The notes under the pieces were generated by a model, which saw nothing but the letters and a program-made list of their open reading frames with translations, ran no database searches and had not been told where the DNA came from. From Numida meleagris (lineage: Eukaryota > Chordata > Aves > Galliformes > Numididae), in assembly GCF_002078875.1 (NCBI RefSeq), contig NC_034414.1:22064616-22128615 (forward strand): a stretch of 64,000 nt of DNA. Direction: 5' to 3'. The translations under genes and the position numbers were made by a program. Positions 1 to 12,038 of this stretch are shown one piece after another; position 1 is the first letter of the stretch, and every line of letters starts with the position of its first letter.

Positions 1-1239
1 ATCTTTCCAAATTCAAGAGAAAGTAAAGTTGCCTTTCTATCTTAAAGTCTTAAAGGATTTTTCCTTTCTGTGCCATCTCCAGTTCTTTTTTCTGTTCTTT
101 TTTTCCATTAAGGCTGTACTCCATTCCTTCTTACCATCTCCCAGTGATGATGTAAAAACTGTTCTTTTTGTTCTGTCACCAAGGATATTTTTTGCCACTC
201 TCTTAAAATCCCAGCAGAGCACATCTTTTCCCTCGTCTTTGACTTTTGGTAGCAGTACTCGGTAAGTACGAGTCTGCTATTCTGTATTTGTTCACTAAGG
301 GACACTTGTTCTATCTAGATTTCTCTTTTTAGCCGGGAATGGATATAAAAAAAAATACATTGGAGTAGTTAATGCTTGTGGCTGGAAAATTTCTTCAGTG
401 TGTATGTTTATTAGCTGGTAATAAAAGTACTGTATAGTGGAGAATGCCACCCATCAAACATGAGAAATAGCTACCAACGTAGTCTTTTCAGAAGCTGAAA
501 ATAGAATCATAGAATTAGGTAGGTTGGAAAAGACCTACAAGATCATCCAGTCCAACCATCCACCTACCACCAATATCCCCACTAAACCATGTCTCTCAGT
601 GCTATATCTAAATGTTTCTTGAACACCTCCAGGGACGGTGACTCAACCACCGCCCTGGGCAGCCCATTCCAGCACCTGACCACTCTTTCAGAAAAGTAGA
701 AATACTTGGCATTCGTATTACACCAAGGAACACGTGTATTTAACAAAAATGTGGCAGCTTGTCCAGCTTTGCTGCTTCCTGCTTCTGTAAAATCCCACTG
801 ATGCTGCAGTCCTTTCCACTTAAACTTTCCCGGTGGCTATACCTTGCAGCTGAAGCCAGTGTATTGGGTACTGGAACTGGGAGAATCCAAAGCAACCTAC
901 GATTACAAATAAAATTTCAGTGTAATTTTATCTTTAACTAGTCCAGTTGTTGCCCTGTCTGGCATAGGGATGAAAAAATTGATGTGGTTCCAAGATTTTT
1001 GCAAGATGATCCCTTTTGCATGGGATCTAAAATGTAGCACAAGGCCTGCTCTTGAGTAATACTCCTTCTCTTGGGTTCATTATGTAAGGCTGAGGAATTT
1101 CTAAGGAGCAGCTTTTAAACTTGAGGAGAGTGGACAGTCATTCCTTTTCGATGAAGTTTCTATGGCAGAATTGCATCCTTCCATTTTCAAGCCGTGTGAT
1201 AGGGCAACTGAGAAAGCCTTCCTGTTTTTCTTTTTTCAG
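1..1239 (+). other. ALKBH3 intron (left part) with one CR1 fragment
   Basis: This stretch lies upstream of the first ALKBH3 exon that can be seen. It was read for the preceding coding exon of the family, the segment before the Tyr-Gly-Glu-Leu-Pro block, and none was found, so the 5' exons should lie to the left of the window. It is ordinary AT-rich intron DNA apart from the CR1 fragment at 501-702. A polypyrimidine tract ending in TTTTTTCAG (1231-1239) closes it as a 3' splice site. Confidence 0.65.
501..702 (-). mobile_element. CR1 LINE 3'-end fragment
   Basis: The fragment opens with ATAGAATCATAGAAT, the reverse complement of the ATTCTATG-type octamer that ends CR1 retroposons. The CR1 3' tail follows in reverse: the region that reads as 'ccagtccaacc', the 'gaacacctccaggga' block and 'gggcagcccattccag'. 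It is a 5'-truncated copy inserted on the - strand in an ALKBH3 intron. The subfamily was not assigned. Confidence 0.9.
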
Positions 1240-1328
1240 AAGGATCTTTTGAGGAGCCACGGCTTACCTCCTGGTATGGGGAACTTCCTTACACTTACTC
1301 CAGGATAACAATGCAGCCAAACCCAAAT
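1240..1328 (+). CDS. ALKBH3: ALKBH3 internal coding exon (29 codons plus 2 nt)
   Basis: ALKBH3 is a nuclear and cytosolic Fe(II)/2-oxoglutarate dioxygenase that removes 1-methyladenine and 3-methylcytosine from single-stranded DNA and RNA (family knowledge). This exon follows TTTTTTCAG and ends before GTACGT. It starts with two bases of a split codon and then reads GSFEEPRLTSWYGELPYTYS, continuing to ...PNPN. The segment matches the remembered mammalian block around PRLTAWYGELPYTYS, which precedes the catalytic core. It ends in phase 0, so it joins directly to the TGG codon that opens the next exon. The exon is too short to stand out as an open reading frame and was recognised by similarity and splice sites. 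Confidence 0.93.
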
Positions 1329-4300
1329 GTACGTGTATGTGCACAGTTTCTTTTTACTGTTGTCTGGAAAAAAACACTGCTGAGATTGAGAGACAATCGC
1401 TTCTGTCTTCTTTGTATCTAGAATGTCTATCAGAATTTCTTTTGTGATCATCAACAGGCTGTAGTGGAATGTGGACAACTGTGTAAAAGAAGCATTACAA
1501 GTGGATTGACTGAGAGAAGCGTGGTATAGTGGCTAAAAGTTGGGAAAAGGAAATTATTTCTCCAGTTTAATTCAAAGTTTGGGGTTTGGGTTGCTGTGTA
1601 GCTCTGGACAAAACTCGTAATTGTTCTGTGTGACTTTATGCATCTTAATGTTGAAGACTGTAGCGTACATGGTCATACTGAGTTTATAACAAATGCAGTC
1701 ATACTGAGTTTTTCATTGTAAAGATGTGATAATATCAACTACTGAAATATTTACATTGAGAAGCACTTAGATTCAATACAGCTGCAATGAGAATTGAGGC
1801 ATGCTGTTGATTCCTTTGTGAATGTTATGAAATTCAGCACATCGTGTGCCTGCTCAGCAGCTCCAGCTTGTTTTGCATAATTTCCCATGCTATTTGGGAA
1901 TGGTCAGAAACCTTCCAAGTGACGTGTTGATGTTGTGTTCCTGTTCAGTGACTCTCGCTGGCTTCCGGCCTGTTGTCCTGTCGGCTTGTTTCTTGGTAGT
2001 GCTTTGCTTCACAATTCCGAGATGGTCGTCTGCTGTGTTCTGAACCATAAATTGTGACCGTTGAAGGCTGTATGGCATGCAAAAAGTGTCCCGAGTCCCA
2101 GAACTGCTGTTGGGGGGAACACTTCCCAGAAAAGCTCAGTTTGAGGGCAGGAAAGTGTTACTTAACAGGACAAGTTGTAAAAAATTTTGTAGTCTCAAAA
2201 ATTCCATAGTTGGAAGCCTGTGGAACTTGTGGTGGGAAAACAGACGTTTTTTGTGCTTAGTCACTGAATATTATTTTAATTGAACTCTTCTAGAAGAAGC
2301 ACAATGGCTTCAGGGCTTTGAAGTGCTCCCACAAAATCATTCTGTTGTACGGTAATGATTTAAATCTAGTTCAGAGTTGCCTGTTGTGGAAGTTGTTGCT
2401 GCTTAGAGGTTAGATAGAGCGCATGTGCCCTGAAATTCACTGTTGCAGTCTAGTTTCTCTAAAGCCAAGCATTAGCACTCATTGGAAACACTGAATTGTT
2501 TTTCTCATCCCAGAGGTGCAAGGACCAAATAAGTCACACGTGCTGACTTATCTTTTATCCCTGAATCATTCTCCTTTTTACTGGGAAAAGAAAAGTGACA
2601 TGCACCAGCAAACTTAACTTATCTGGCAACCAGCACTGCTGCTGTCTGGAAACTGCCCATGGGAACTGCCCGCAGACAGATACGTGGGTAGGCTGCACGT
2701 GGTCACTCTGACGTCTCACTCAGCTTTGTAGGTGGAAGTTCCTGCAGCCTGAAGAAGCTGTGGATGGTATAAAGACTGCTGCCCTTACCTGCGAAATAGC
2801 ATTTGTATCACAGAAATATCCTGAGTGAAAGCAAATGTAATTTGATACGCAGCTTGCCCAAAGCCAGTTATCTGCCTTGAACTTTTGATCCATAGGAGTA
2901 ATTAGTTTTGTGCCCTTCCTTTTTTGTTTGATAAGACTGAGTGTGATGGCAGCACTGCTAAGTATGGTGCAGTGCTAGTGCTTAAGTAAATTTTGGTATT
3001 AGAGGATCAATTCTGTATAAGCAGTGATGTAGTTAGAGAACTGGTAGTGTTTCATAATAACATGCCTTCCACTGCTGCTGGTTTATAGTGAAGTTTCCAC
3101 TGAATTGTAAACTGTCGCTATACAACATTTTCACCCATACTGCTTTTGTGATAGGAATTGAAGGAATCCAGTCCGGTGGGTCACTAAAAAGTGCTTTCAG
3201 TAATTCTCATTGTATTCTTCTGTCATTGCATTGCACGTTCACCGTGTGCTGCAGTTCTTGAGATCCAGTGGTTTTTCGTTCAGGCAACTGAACCAAGTAC
3301 AAGCTGTAGCGTTTTTGGCTGCTGTTACTGGTTTTCCTATGTATCTCGTAGCTACAAGCTATATTCAGGTATAGTTAATTATTCATATGATGCTTAGTCA
3401 CTGAAGGGGTGACTTAGCTAGAAAAACCCCAAACAAAAAGATGACATGTTGGAGCCTCCTGCAGTGTAGCCAATAGGTTAAAACCCTCGAAATGTGGGTA
3501 AGCATGGAAGGAAGGTGGCGCAGACCTGATTATTTGAGGTTGGTCCTGGGAAGAAATTCCTGCTGCTTGTTTTTTCTCCTTGCAGAGTTCACTCAGAGGT
3601 TTGGAATCAGTTCTTTGTCCTCTCTTGATCTGCTTATATAATGGGCAAAGATTCTGGCCTACATTACTTTGAGCCTTTTTCTTTTAGCTTATATCGTGCT
3701 TAAAAGCACCCTGACAGATGAAAGCCATGATGTAAGTTTATAACATTGAGTAATGATTCACTGGACTGAGTTGTAATGGAATGTGCATAGCTGCCATAGG
3801 CTATGGGCACAGTAAGATATCAGCAAAGGAAAGGCTGAAATTCAGGGCCCATGACACTCATTTTGTGAACTGCTGAAAAGTTACAACGCTGAAGTCAAAA
3901 CCCCAAGAGAAGATGAGCTGGGCTCAGCAAGCTGTGCCAATAGACCTGGGAACAGAGGGCCGTGCCGTGCCAGTGTTTGGCCAACTGTTTTCTCTTGAGC
4001 TGTGTCAGCTGCAGGGAACTGAGAGCGTGTCGTTTAGTCACCAACTCCAACTTTTGCTCGTTAGCAGTGGTTAAGTCAGTCAGATGCTGTCAGACCCATG
4101 TGTTAAACTGTTCTGACTTGGACAGGAAATTAAAGAAGAGAGATATGCATGGGAGAGGCTGCATAGCTTTTGTTTTAGTTCAGGACTTTTACTGTTTGCT
4201 CATGGTCAGATCAAACAAGTTTTACTCTGTCCACTTTCTCACCTTTCAGTTAAGTGAGGTGGCTGCCAACATCAGTACGAAAAGCAGACTGGCTTCATAT

Positions 4301-4537
4301 TTTTAAGAGGTGATTTAGTGTTGAGCCGTAGGAACATAAGCATGTTTTGCAGAAAGCCCATTCCTCAGCTGTACTAAAATTTCAGTGTGATTTGTGCAGG
4401 GGGATTTGTTTGGCTTCAAATTTATTGTGGTGGCAACGCCACCTTGGATAAGAGTAGTTTTCCTCTTGTGTCCTAATGCTATTGTCTGCCGGCCTGCTTT
4501 CATTGTATTTATCTTAATCCTTCTGTGCCAATTGCAG
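1329..4537 (+). other. ALKBH3 intron
   Basis: This 3.2-kb intron runs between phase-0 splice sites, with donor GTACGT at 1329 and acceptor ATTGCAG ending at 4537. No second gene, RNA gene or clear repeat was recognised. Open frames of 60-114 codons here (for example 3962-4306) look like chance frames. Confidence 0.7.
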
Positions 4538-4747
4538 TGGCATCCTGTGCTGACCATGCTAAAGGAGCACATTGAGGAGTTCACTGGCCATACTTTCAAC
4601 TCCCTTCTCTGCAACCTGTACCGAAATGAGAAGGATAGCGTGGACTGGCACAGTGATGATGAGCCATCGCTGGGAAAAAATCCTGTCATTGCCTCGCTCA
4701 GCTTTGGTGCTACCCGGACCTTTGAGATGAGGAAGAAACCTTCCCCT
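4538..4747 (+). CDS. ALKBH3: ALKBH3 catalytic-core exon (70 codons)
   Basis: The exon lies between ATTGCAG and GTGAGT, and its 210 nt are in phase 0 on both sides. It encodes the front half of the double-stranded beta-helix of an AlkB-type dioxygenase. The Asn-Leu-Tyr segment, which in AlkB proteins contacts 2-oxoglutarate, is followed by DSVDWHSDDE. His at codon 38 (4649-4651) and Asp at codon 40 (4655-4657) form the HxD half of the iron triad. The later ASLSFGATRTFEMR block is also typical. The stretch TGHTFNSLLCNLYRNEKDSV is nearly identical to what I remember of the mammalian protein, which separates ALKBH3 from ALKBH2. No disruption is seen. Confidence 0.97.
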
Positions 4748-7747
4748 GTGAGTACACTTAACAATGTCATATCCTCAGCACTTTCCCTCTGTTTATATAA
4801 CTTAATAACTAGAAACATTTGCTAATGTTAGTAATTAGTGAAAACGCATTCATAAAGTTGTGTGGAATAAGAGTAGGAAGCAAAAAGCCCATTGTGTGGA
4901 ATGTGACATTTTCAAGGTGGGAATGGAAAGGCTCTGAAGTAGTGTGCAGCAGTGAAATTGCAGCCTGGGTCCTGCTATGCCATAATCAGGTCCTTTCCCA
5001 TTACTTGTCATCAGTAATGTTAGAAGGGAGCTGTCACTGTGTAAATGAACCATGGATTTGATACCATTTTGTTAAACTCTTGTAAGCATCGTGTAATTCA
5101 TAGTATGTGTGGGATGCAGAGTAGCTCTGGTCACTCTTGTAAGTAAAAATCCCCTTAACATTGTTTGCATTCTGACTTGTGTACGTTCAGGTTGAGAGAC
5201 AGTGAACAGCAGGAAGGAACAGCTCATTTATTTCCCCTAAGATACCAAACTCTGGTATCACACTTCACAGACTAAACAGGGATCGTTACTTGGATAGGAA
5301 GCATGTGTGGAACATCCTCTCAGGAGTTAGTTGCTGATTTTGTAGAGAATACTTTTCCTAGATAAACTGCTGTGTTACAGGCCAGCTTAACACTCCAATT
5401 CTGCAAGGTGTGTTGATTGAAGTAAAGGAATAACACATTCCTTTGTTGAGAACACAGCAGCCTTACTTCAGAGTATCTTGCTTCGGGTGTCTTCTGCATG
5501 TCTTCTGTTATGTGGCGGTATGCTTGCGATGAGCTTTGGTTAGAATAATAATTATTTTTTAAATATATGTGTATGTAGACTGAAAAGCACTTTGGATCTT
5601 TGGGAAGAAGTTTGCTGACTACTTCTGTCATTATTAATTCTGAATAAACTAGTTCAGCAAGCAGAGGTGGAGATGATCAACGTGTAAGAAAACTGTGCAC
5701 TGAGGTACTGAAATCTGCCTGTCACGGGTCACCCTGGGTCACCCAGCTGTGAACAGAATGGGTCAGAATTTCAATTGGAAAAGTAACTTGTATTTTTCAC
5801 CAATTCTTTAATTTGTAGATCCCTTATCGTGTGAAAAGAGTTTAATCCAGTGGTCCTTGAGCATGAGATCACATAACCAGTGCATTGTATTGCTGGCGTA
5901 GCATGAGTAAGTGTCTTGGATGCTGTGATGCTAACTAAATGTCAGCTGGCAAGTTCGTTCTTCTGGGAAGCTGTAAATGGTGCCTGAGTTTGTTTCCAGA
6001 TTGCATGTATTCCCTTTCAGTGGATCAGAATCTAAGCCACCTAGATTTCAGTATAAACTCTGCAATTTCTGCTTAAAAACTGAATGCAGTTCTTGAGCAA
6101 GTTGTCTATTTTCTGTTCATTTTCTGTTTTCTCAAAAAACACCCACTATGAGGAAAGGGTGAATTCCATCCATGCCATTCATAATTGACCAGCTTCTTCG
6201 ATCTGTAGTGTGTGATTTCTTCCTTTTTTCTTCCTGAGCTGAATCATTTTCTGTACATGTATCGCTCAGGTCTCCCCATTTTTTTTCTTTAGTGTCTCTG
6301 ATCTGCTGTTTCTGACTAGCTCAGTCTTGTTGTATATGAAGTGTATTCCTTTTGCAATTGTGACGTACCTGTTTCTAAAGTAATATCCCCACGTGTAGAG
6401 TGATGTTGCTATTAATATATCCTGTGCCTAAGGGAATTTGTACTTAAATTATATGTCATGTTATGTATTCTCTGCGCGTTCCAAAAGCCTGCAATTTTCT
6501 GAGCATCCTGTGGCACTAGGTGCTCTGTCAAATGGGAGCTGCTAGAGTCTCTGACGGAAATTACAACCTTTCAGGCTGTACCACCAAAGAAGTACTTTTC
6601 GTGCTATATTGTAATGTAGCATTCTGACTTTCATTAAGAGAAAGTTAAAGTTGATTGCAGATATTTGAAGTTCGATCATTAATTTGTTCAAAAGCAAGTT
6701 ACATGAGTAGGGATGTAGTCTAGGGGAGGGTGAATCTAGACTAGCAGTCATGGCGGGTGTTTCAAGCTCTTATCTGGCTTGATATCTGCATACATGATTT
6801 GTACATCAGATTTTCTGGAGGCAACCTCCTCTCGGGAGGAAAAGAGGAAGTAAATCCTTTTCTTCCCCACGTTAAACCTCTTTGAGGGCCAGCATTCTAG
6901 TAACGCTGACCTTAGTGTTTCAGAGGCCATCATTTCTCTCTGTTCAGGTAAGTGCTTTTAAGTGTTCTGAGATGGAAGACATCATGAAAATCCAGGACGA
7001 GAAGTACTGTGGTAGAGTCTTACCACAGCAAATGATGCTGGAAAAAAAAGTAAAGCAATAGCCTGTGTGTGATTGTGCACAGGGTCCAAAACAGCATGTA
7101 CCAGAAGTCAGTAACACCTTGTACTGAAACTGGGGAACACCAGAGCAGGGCCTTTGCAGACTTCAGTATCAGTGTGCATCTGTACAAGCATATTTTGTCT
7201 TGAAACATCGATGGACTTACTAGAGAAAAAAACCTATTTCCCTAAGTCACCTACAGAAAAGACAAGTCATGTTGGTGTTTGAGGTTGATTGTTTTGTATT
7301 TGTTGTTATTGCACGTTGGTGTGAGATTTTTACATGTGCACTGTAGAGATTTGATGGAGTTTACATAGGTCGCTCTGAAACTGCCACAAAAGGAAATCTT
7401 TATGTCCTTGGGGGGGCGGGAGGAAGCTGTTTAGCTGCAAGCGGTATTATTTTCTTTTTGAAAATGATTCCAGAGCGAGGTTAAGGAAAGGCCCGCTCCT
7501 CTGTTTTTTTTCTTTTTGGTGACTGCTGTACTGGATGAGTAAGTGCGCACCATGTAATAGGTGGAAAGCAGTGCACAGAGGCGTGCAGAGCCTGCCTGTA
7601 TCCACATTGCCTCCCTTCTGAGTAAGTAGAAGACAATTCCTACTCAAATTTCAGCCAGTACATGTAAAAGAAGAAAAGCCACATCTGTTTTGTGGAAGCA
7701 AATCTCTCTCTAGAGTTGCTACAGGGACTTTTCATGGAAATTAACGT

Positions 7748-7807
7748 GATGCCAGAAACTGGAACACGATGCCAGACGTGTGAAACTGGACACGATGCCA
7801 GAAACTT
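7748..7807. repeat. Three-copy local tandem repeat around GATGCCAGA
   Basis: GATGCCAG occurs at 7748, 7768 and 7794. Each copy is followed directly, or after a short insert, by AAACTGGA or AAACTTT. The unit is about 20 bp, with a 6-bp insert in the middle copy. It looks like a small local duplication inside the ALKBH3 intron. Confidence 0.75.
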
Positions 7808-8658
7808 TACCTGCTGGAGGTTTTAAGCATTCTTTCTCTAAAATACAGCCCTTTCTGTTTATTTGGACCATTTTACTATTGCTCATCACTGCTCAATTCA
7901 GGCAGTGCCAGAGTACCCAATTAGGTCTTTCTGGAAACCGTGAGAGGTTTCAGTCAAAGGGTGAAGGGCGGCACGTGATGCTCCAGCAGCCCCGTGCGCC
8001 CACGGCTGCAGGGCACGGAGACCTGGGCAGAGTGGCTGCTGGCTGTGGTCCTCGGTAACCATGGCAACTGGTGGATGCTGGGCACGGGAGGGAGTTCTGT
8101 GCATGTTAGGTGACAGCAGCGTGTTTGTGGCATTCTGAGAACCAGCCTTCACGTGAGTCTGTCCTTCACGTGAAACACTAAGACAAGGTCCTGCTGTCCG
8201 TGTGTAGCTGTTCCAGTGGAAGTTAGCACTCCTAGCACTTCAGTAAATGGCAGAAAAATAACCCCTGGTGTCCTAGCAGCCCTAATTGAAGACTGACATG
8301 GGAGTATATGGAGCACAGTAGAAATCAAGGCTTGCATCAGGGGTGGATTGGCAGGAAGGAGACTTGTGGGCAACAGCAGCTGTGGAGGAGGTGGCTTTCT
8401 CTGCCAGTATTGGCAGGGCTTGAGCAGCTGTAGACAAGTAAAGAGGAAGAGGCAATTACTTCAGGCTGCCGTGATTGCAGAAAGCGAGGTCAGCAGCAGG
8501 AGTTTAAAGATAGTCCTGTGTAGGAGGGCGGGGGGATTACATGAGGAAACAGCAATAGGGCTGATACTCATTCTCACTGAATCCATAAAAGAGCTGCATT
8601 GAGGATTTCATCGGAGGTGGTGAGAATAAACAGGCAAAAATGCAAAATGATTGATACG

Positions 8659-9197
8659 CAGATTGCTCTGAAAGTAATGCCTCCTATTTATTTCCATGGA
8701 AACTACAACAGATATGAAAAGCACAACACTGTTTGATAGAGTGAATTCTCAGCTACAAAACACTGTTTTTCAGCAGTCACCATCATTAGCTATGCATTTT
8801 CACCAGTGATTAACAAGAGCCTGGGTGTCATGCTCTTAACAGTCTGCACCAGCAGAGGTGACCCATTGTCACCGCTGCTTAAATGCACCACCCACTGCCT
8901 CACTGTGCTCACGTCCACTGTTTGGTCTCCAGAAACCTTCCGCAAGCGTCAATGAGCGCCTATGGGTGCCACGTTTTCTACAAGGAGGAATTTGATGGCA
9001 CACCGTTGCTTCATACACATTTCCATGTCCAACGCCATTCTGTCAGACTGCCCCTCTGCTGCCATCTGTCACACAGCAACAGCATGTAATGGGATATTGG
9101 TGAGAAGGTTCAACCTCTACTGCCATATCACCAACATCCGCCTCTGACGTTGTGGGCCAACATGATAACATAGGAGGCATTACTTTCAGAGTAGCCC
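8659..9197. mobile_element. Internally deleted mariner-type element (Galluhop / Mariner1_GG-like)
   Basis: The left end reads GCTCTGAAAGTAATGCCTCC (from about 8665). The right end (9171-9197) reads as its near-perfect reverse complement, TAGGAGGCATTACTTTCAGAGTAG. The element is about 540 bp between these terminal inverted repeats. It has no intact transposase frame, so it fits a non-autonomous, internally deleted derivative. The TIR sequence matches what I remember of the galliform mariner family Galluhop. A TA target-site duplication is not obvious, perhaps through decay. Orientation was not assigned. Confidence 0.72.
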
Positions 9198-10062
9198 TCA
9201 TGGATGAGCCCAGTTTGTTGTGGAGATATACAAATGGTGCTTCCACAACTGGTGGTAGCGGAGGAAATGGGAAAAGAGGGATATGAGCAAGATGGGAATC
9301 TGAAATATAAAAGATTTGAAGCTTATAAGGATAATTCTCGTGGTCAAGGTAATAGGTAAAGCAGACCAGGAGCCAGCACTCTGGCTTCCAGACCTTTTCT
9401 CTATCTTACCTTTTTGATTTTGTAAGTGCAGCTTTCACATATTGGTTTTTCTAAGCCAAAAGAATGTTTTCTCCTGAATCATTTATCTTAAAAGATTAAT
9501 TTTAATTAGATCAGCAAGCAAGAGACAAAAATAAGTCCACTGCCATCCTTCCACAAAGTGAAACGGTGCAATCCTGTGAAACAAAAAAGCAGCCATGCAA
9601 TGGTATTTCATTGCTTTTCATCAGCAGTCATGTTTATGGTATCTGTTCTTGAAATTCTCTCCTTGTTTCCTTGTTTAAGAAAAAAAAATTGGCATTGTGC
9701 ATTACTTCTAATAGAGCAAGATAAATGCCTAGGAAGTCCAAAAGCTCAAAAATATGTTTTGCAAATGGATGTTGTCCTTCTGAAAAAGAAAATACTACAA
9801 GTGGTCCTCAGTGCTCTCAGCACTCCCTGATGTCAGAGGTTCGGTGAGCATAGCTAACTGCTGAAACAGCCTCAGGCCTGCGGGTATTGCCAGGAAAGGC
9901 ACAAATGTGGAGTTGCCAGCCAGTAGTGCCCATTGTACCGGCAGTAGTGAGTAACCATGTTCTGTCACTAACTTCCTGTCCTAGGCATGAATAGAAAGTT
10001 GGAAAGTCAGTTATGTCAAACGATGCTTTTTGTTATTGGGATTTGATTTGAGCCCAGCTAAG

Positions 10063-10080
10063 TTTTTTTTTTTTTTTTTT
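10063..10080 (+). repeat. Poly(T) run, 18 bases
   Basis: An uninterrupted run of 18 T lies in the large ALKBH3 intron. No transposable-element body was recognised next to it, so it is best called a mononucleotide repeat. Confidence 0.9.
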
Positions 10081-11309
10081 GCATAAAGAAAAGACTGATT
10101 TGGTGACCTGTTTGGGGAAAAAAAGCCGGTGTTTCCGCTTCCAGAGATACAGTGGTACAAAATTTTCTCCCTCTGTCTCCCTGTATTTTCTACCTGAAAC
10201 CTCTGAATTCCTCATTTCAGGGAGTTGCTTTCCACTCTTCCTAAGCAGCTTTCAAAATTGGAAGTAGAGATCTATAAAGTGCCAACTATGTACATAGATT
10301 CTGTATTTGGGGAAAAATAGTATTTTTCCTGCTCAACTCTTTAACACAAGTGAAGTAATTGAAGTGCCAGCAGTAAGTAGGCAAGATGTTGAATAGAAGT
10401 TGCTTAACGTTTGTAGCAAATTTTTGGAACTGGTGAAGGCTAATGACAGGAAATATTACAGGAGTACATGGAGCCATGCCCACGTGGCATTCTGGGAGAC
10501 CATTCGTGTAAGGCACACTGTGGTTTCATGAGGATGTAACTGTGGTGATTGACTAAGTCAAGTGTGTTGGTGTAATCGGCTTCCCTAAGCAATGTGCCGA
10601 CAGCCCTGTGTTGGTCTGATGCAAAACTGGAAATGGGGAATTACTGTTCTGAATGATGTCATGTGTGTCAGACCAAGGCTGTGGTGCTGCTACATTTAGT
10701 TGTAGTGTTCATGCTTTACTTGTATGTGATCTGAAAGGTCAATGAAAGTCTTGCCATTGATGTGTGTCTTCTAGTTTAGCAGTCTGTTTTGCTTAATGAT
10801 AATGAAGTTTGAAGAGAACTTGTTTTACAAACTACTATAGGAAAGTGTTCTTTATCTAGCAGATAGCACTATAGCAACAAGTACTGTCTGGAATCTGAAA
10901 CAGGACAAATTCATAATAGAGGGAAGGTGTTCATTTTTGATGAAGTAGTTAACCACTGGGATCGCAGTTACGACTGCAAAATATTTCCACACAGAACTGT
11001 TTAATTCACGTGGATGTTTCCAAAAGAGTCACAGCCTCTCTCCAGGATTTTGCACTGGATGTTGGAAGCGGTTGTTGAACTTGAACTGTGTTGTACAGTC
11101 AGTGAGATGTAATATGGCTTCTTTCATCCTTAAAATGCTCGACTCCTGAACTCTATGAAATATGATTGCAGAGAAGTTTAGTTAGACTTCCTGATCCTGT
11201 AAGAGCTTCCTTTCTTCCTCCCATGTCCCTGTTTTTTAAGCTCTGCTATGGAGGCCTGGTTTTCTGCCAAATGCACTTGCCTGCTTCAGTGTCCACTGTT
11301 TCTTTATAG

Positions 11310-11408
11310 GAAGAGAATGGAGACTATACTTTTGTAGAGAGACTAAGAATCCCGCTTGATCATGGAACTCTGCTGATGATGGACGGAGCTACCCAGGAGG
11401 ACTGGCAG
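11310..11408 (+). CDS. ALKBH3: ALKBH3 exon (33 codons)
   Basis: The exon follows TTTATAG and ends before GTAAGA. Its 99 nt are in phase 0 on both sides. The translation begins EENGDYTFVERLRIPLDHGT and ends in ATQEDWQ. It covers beta strands between the HxD motif and the distal iron ligand of the AlkB fold and matches the remembered mammalian segment with conservative changes. It joins the previous exon after ...KKPSP and the next exon before HRVPKEYH. Confidence 0.96.
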
Positions 11409-11945
11409 GTAAGAACTCCTGGACGTTCGTTATTGCGCTTTACTTCCAGTGCAGTTTTCTAAATATGAGCAAAGCACTCCCATAAAGATACAAAAAATAC
11501 ATTTTCCAGTGACACAAATATTTCAGTATGCGCTAATATTACTTTCTACTTCAGAATTTCAAAGCACCCCAAAAAATTACGGGTTTCTATCCAGCTGCTA
11601 AGTGATAATAAGAACTGTCTCACATGTAGATGTTCATTGCAGTTCCTCAGTGAAGGCTGCAGCCTGCAGCTGAAAGAGCAAAATCAATTTAGGAGCATGG
11701 AAATATTTAAAAGTAAAAAAGACAATTTAGTTTAACAAGCCCACAGCAATCTACAAAGACTTTTTTTTTTTCTCAGTGACTCTGAATAGTCAGAATGTGG
11801 ATGTCGTGTCTTACTGGAATGTTTAGAAAGGCAAATAAAAAGCCATCCCAGAGTATTAAAATTCTTTATGCTGATTACCTGTATTTTAGATACATAAGCT
11901 CATGGATGTTTGTTTTGTTTTGTTTTTCCATAATGCCATTTACAG
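11409..11945 (+). other. Last ALKBH3 intron
   Basis: A 537-bp intron with donor GTAAGA at 11409 and acceptor TTTACAG ending at 11945. It is AT-rich with T runs, and no other feature was seen. Confidence 0.85.
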
Positions 11946-12038
11946 CATCGAGTACCTAAGGAGTACCATTCCAGAAATGCACGTATAAACTTGACCTTCA
12001 GGGTCATTTATCCAGAACCTGATGGAGTTTGGAAGTGA
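11946..12038 (+). CDS. ALKBH3: ALKBH3 last coding exon with stop codon
   Basis: The exon opens with CAT, the distal iron-binding His of the HxD...H triad, in the sequence HRVPKEYH. The RxNLTFR segment follows. Its first Arg (11982-11984) would bind 2-oxoglutarate, and its second (12000-12002) is the other conserved Arg of the AlkB family. The protein ends ...PEPDGVWK with TGA at 12036-12038, close to the length of the mammalian C-terminus but with a different last few residues. With the three upstream exons, 162 codons of the roughly 285-residue enzyme are visible, and every catalytic residue expected in this part is intact. Confidence 0.96.
   Translation, partial: HRVPKEYHSRNARINLTFRVIYPEPDGVWK

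Larger units (their letters stand above)
4748..11309 (+). other. Large ALKBH3 intron
   Basis: This 6.6-kb intron has donor GTGAGT at 4748 and acceptor TTTATAG ending at 11309. It contains a short three-copy repeat (7748-7807) and a mariner-type inverted-repeat element (8659-9197). An 18-base T run lies at 10063-10080. No other gene was recognised on either strand. Confidence 0.7.

Noticed and set aside
4394..4825. 143-codon frame around an ALKBH3 exon read as a separate gene
   Set aside because: Only 4538-4747 is coding. The ends are intron sequence beyond clear AG and GT splice sites.
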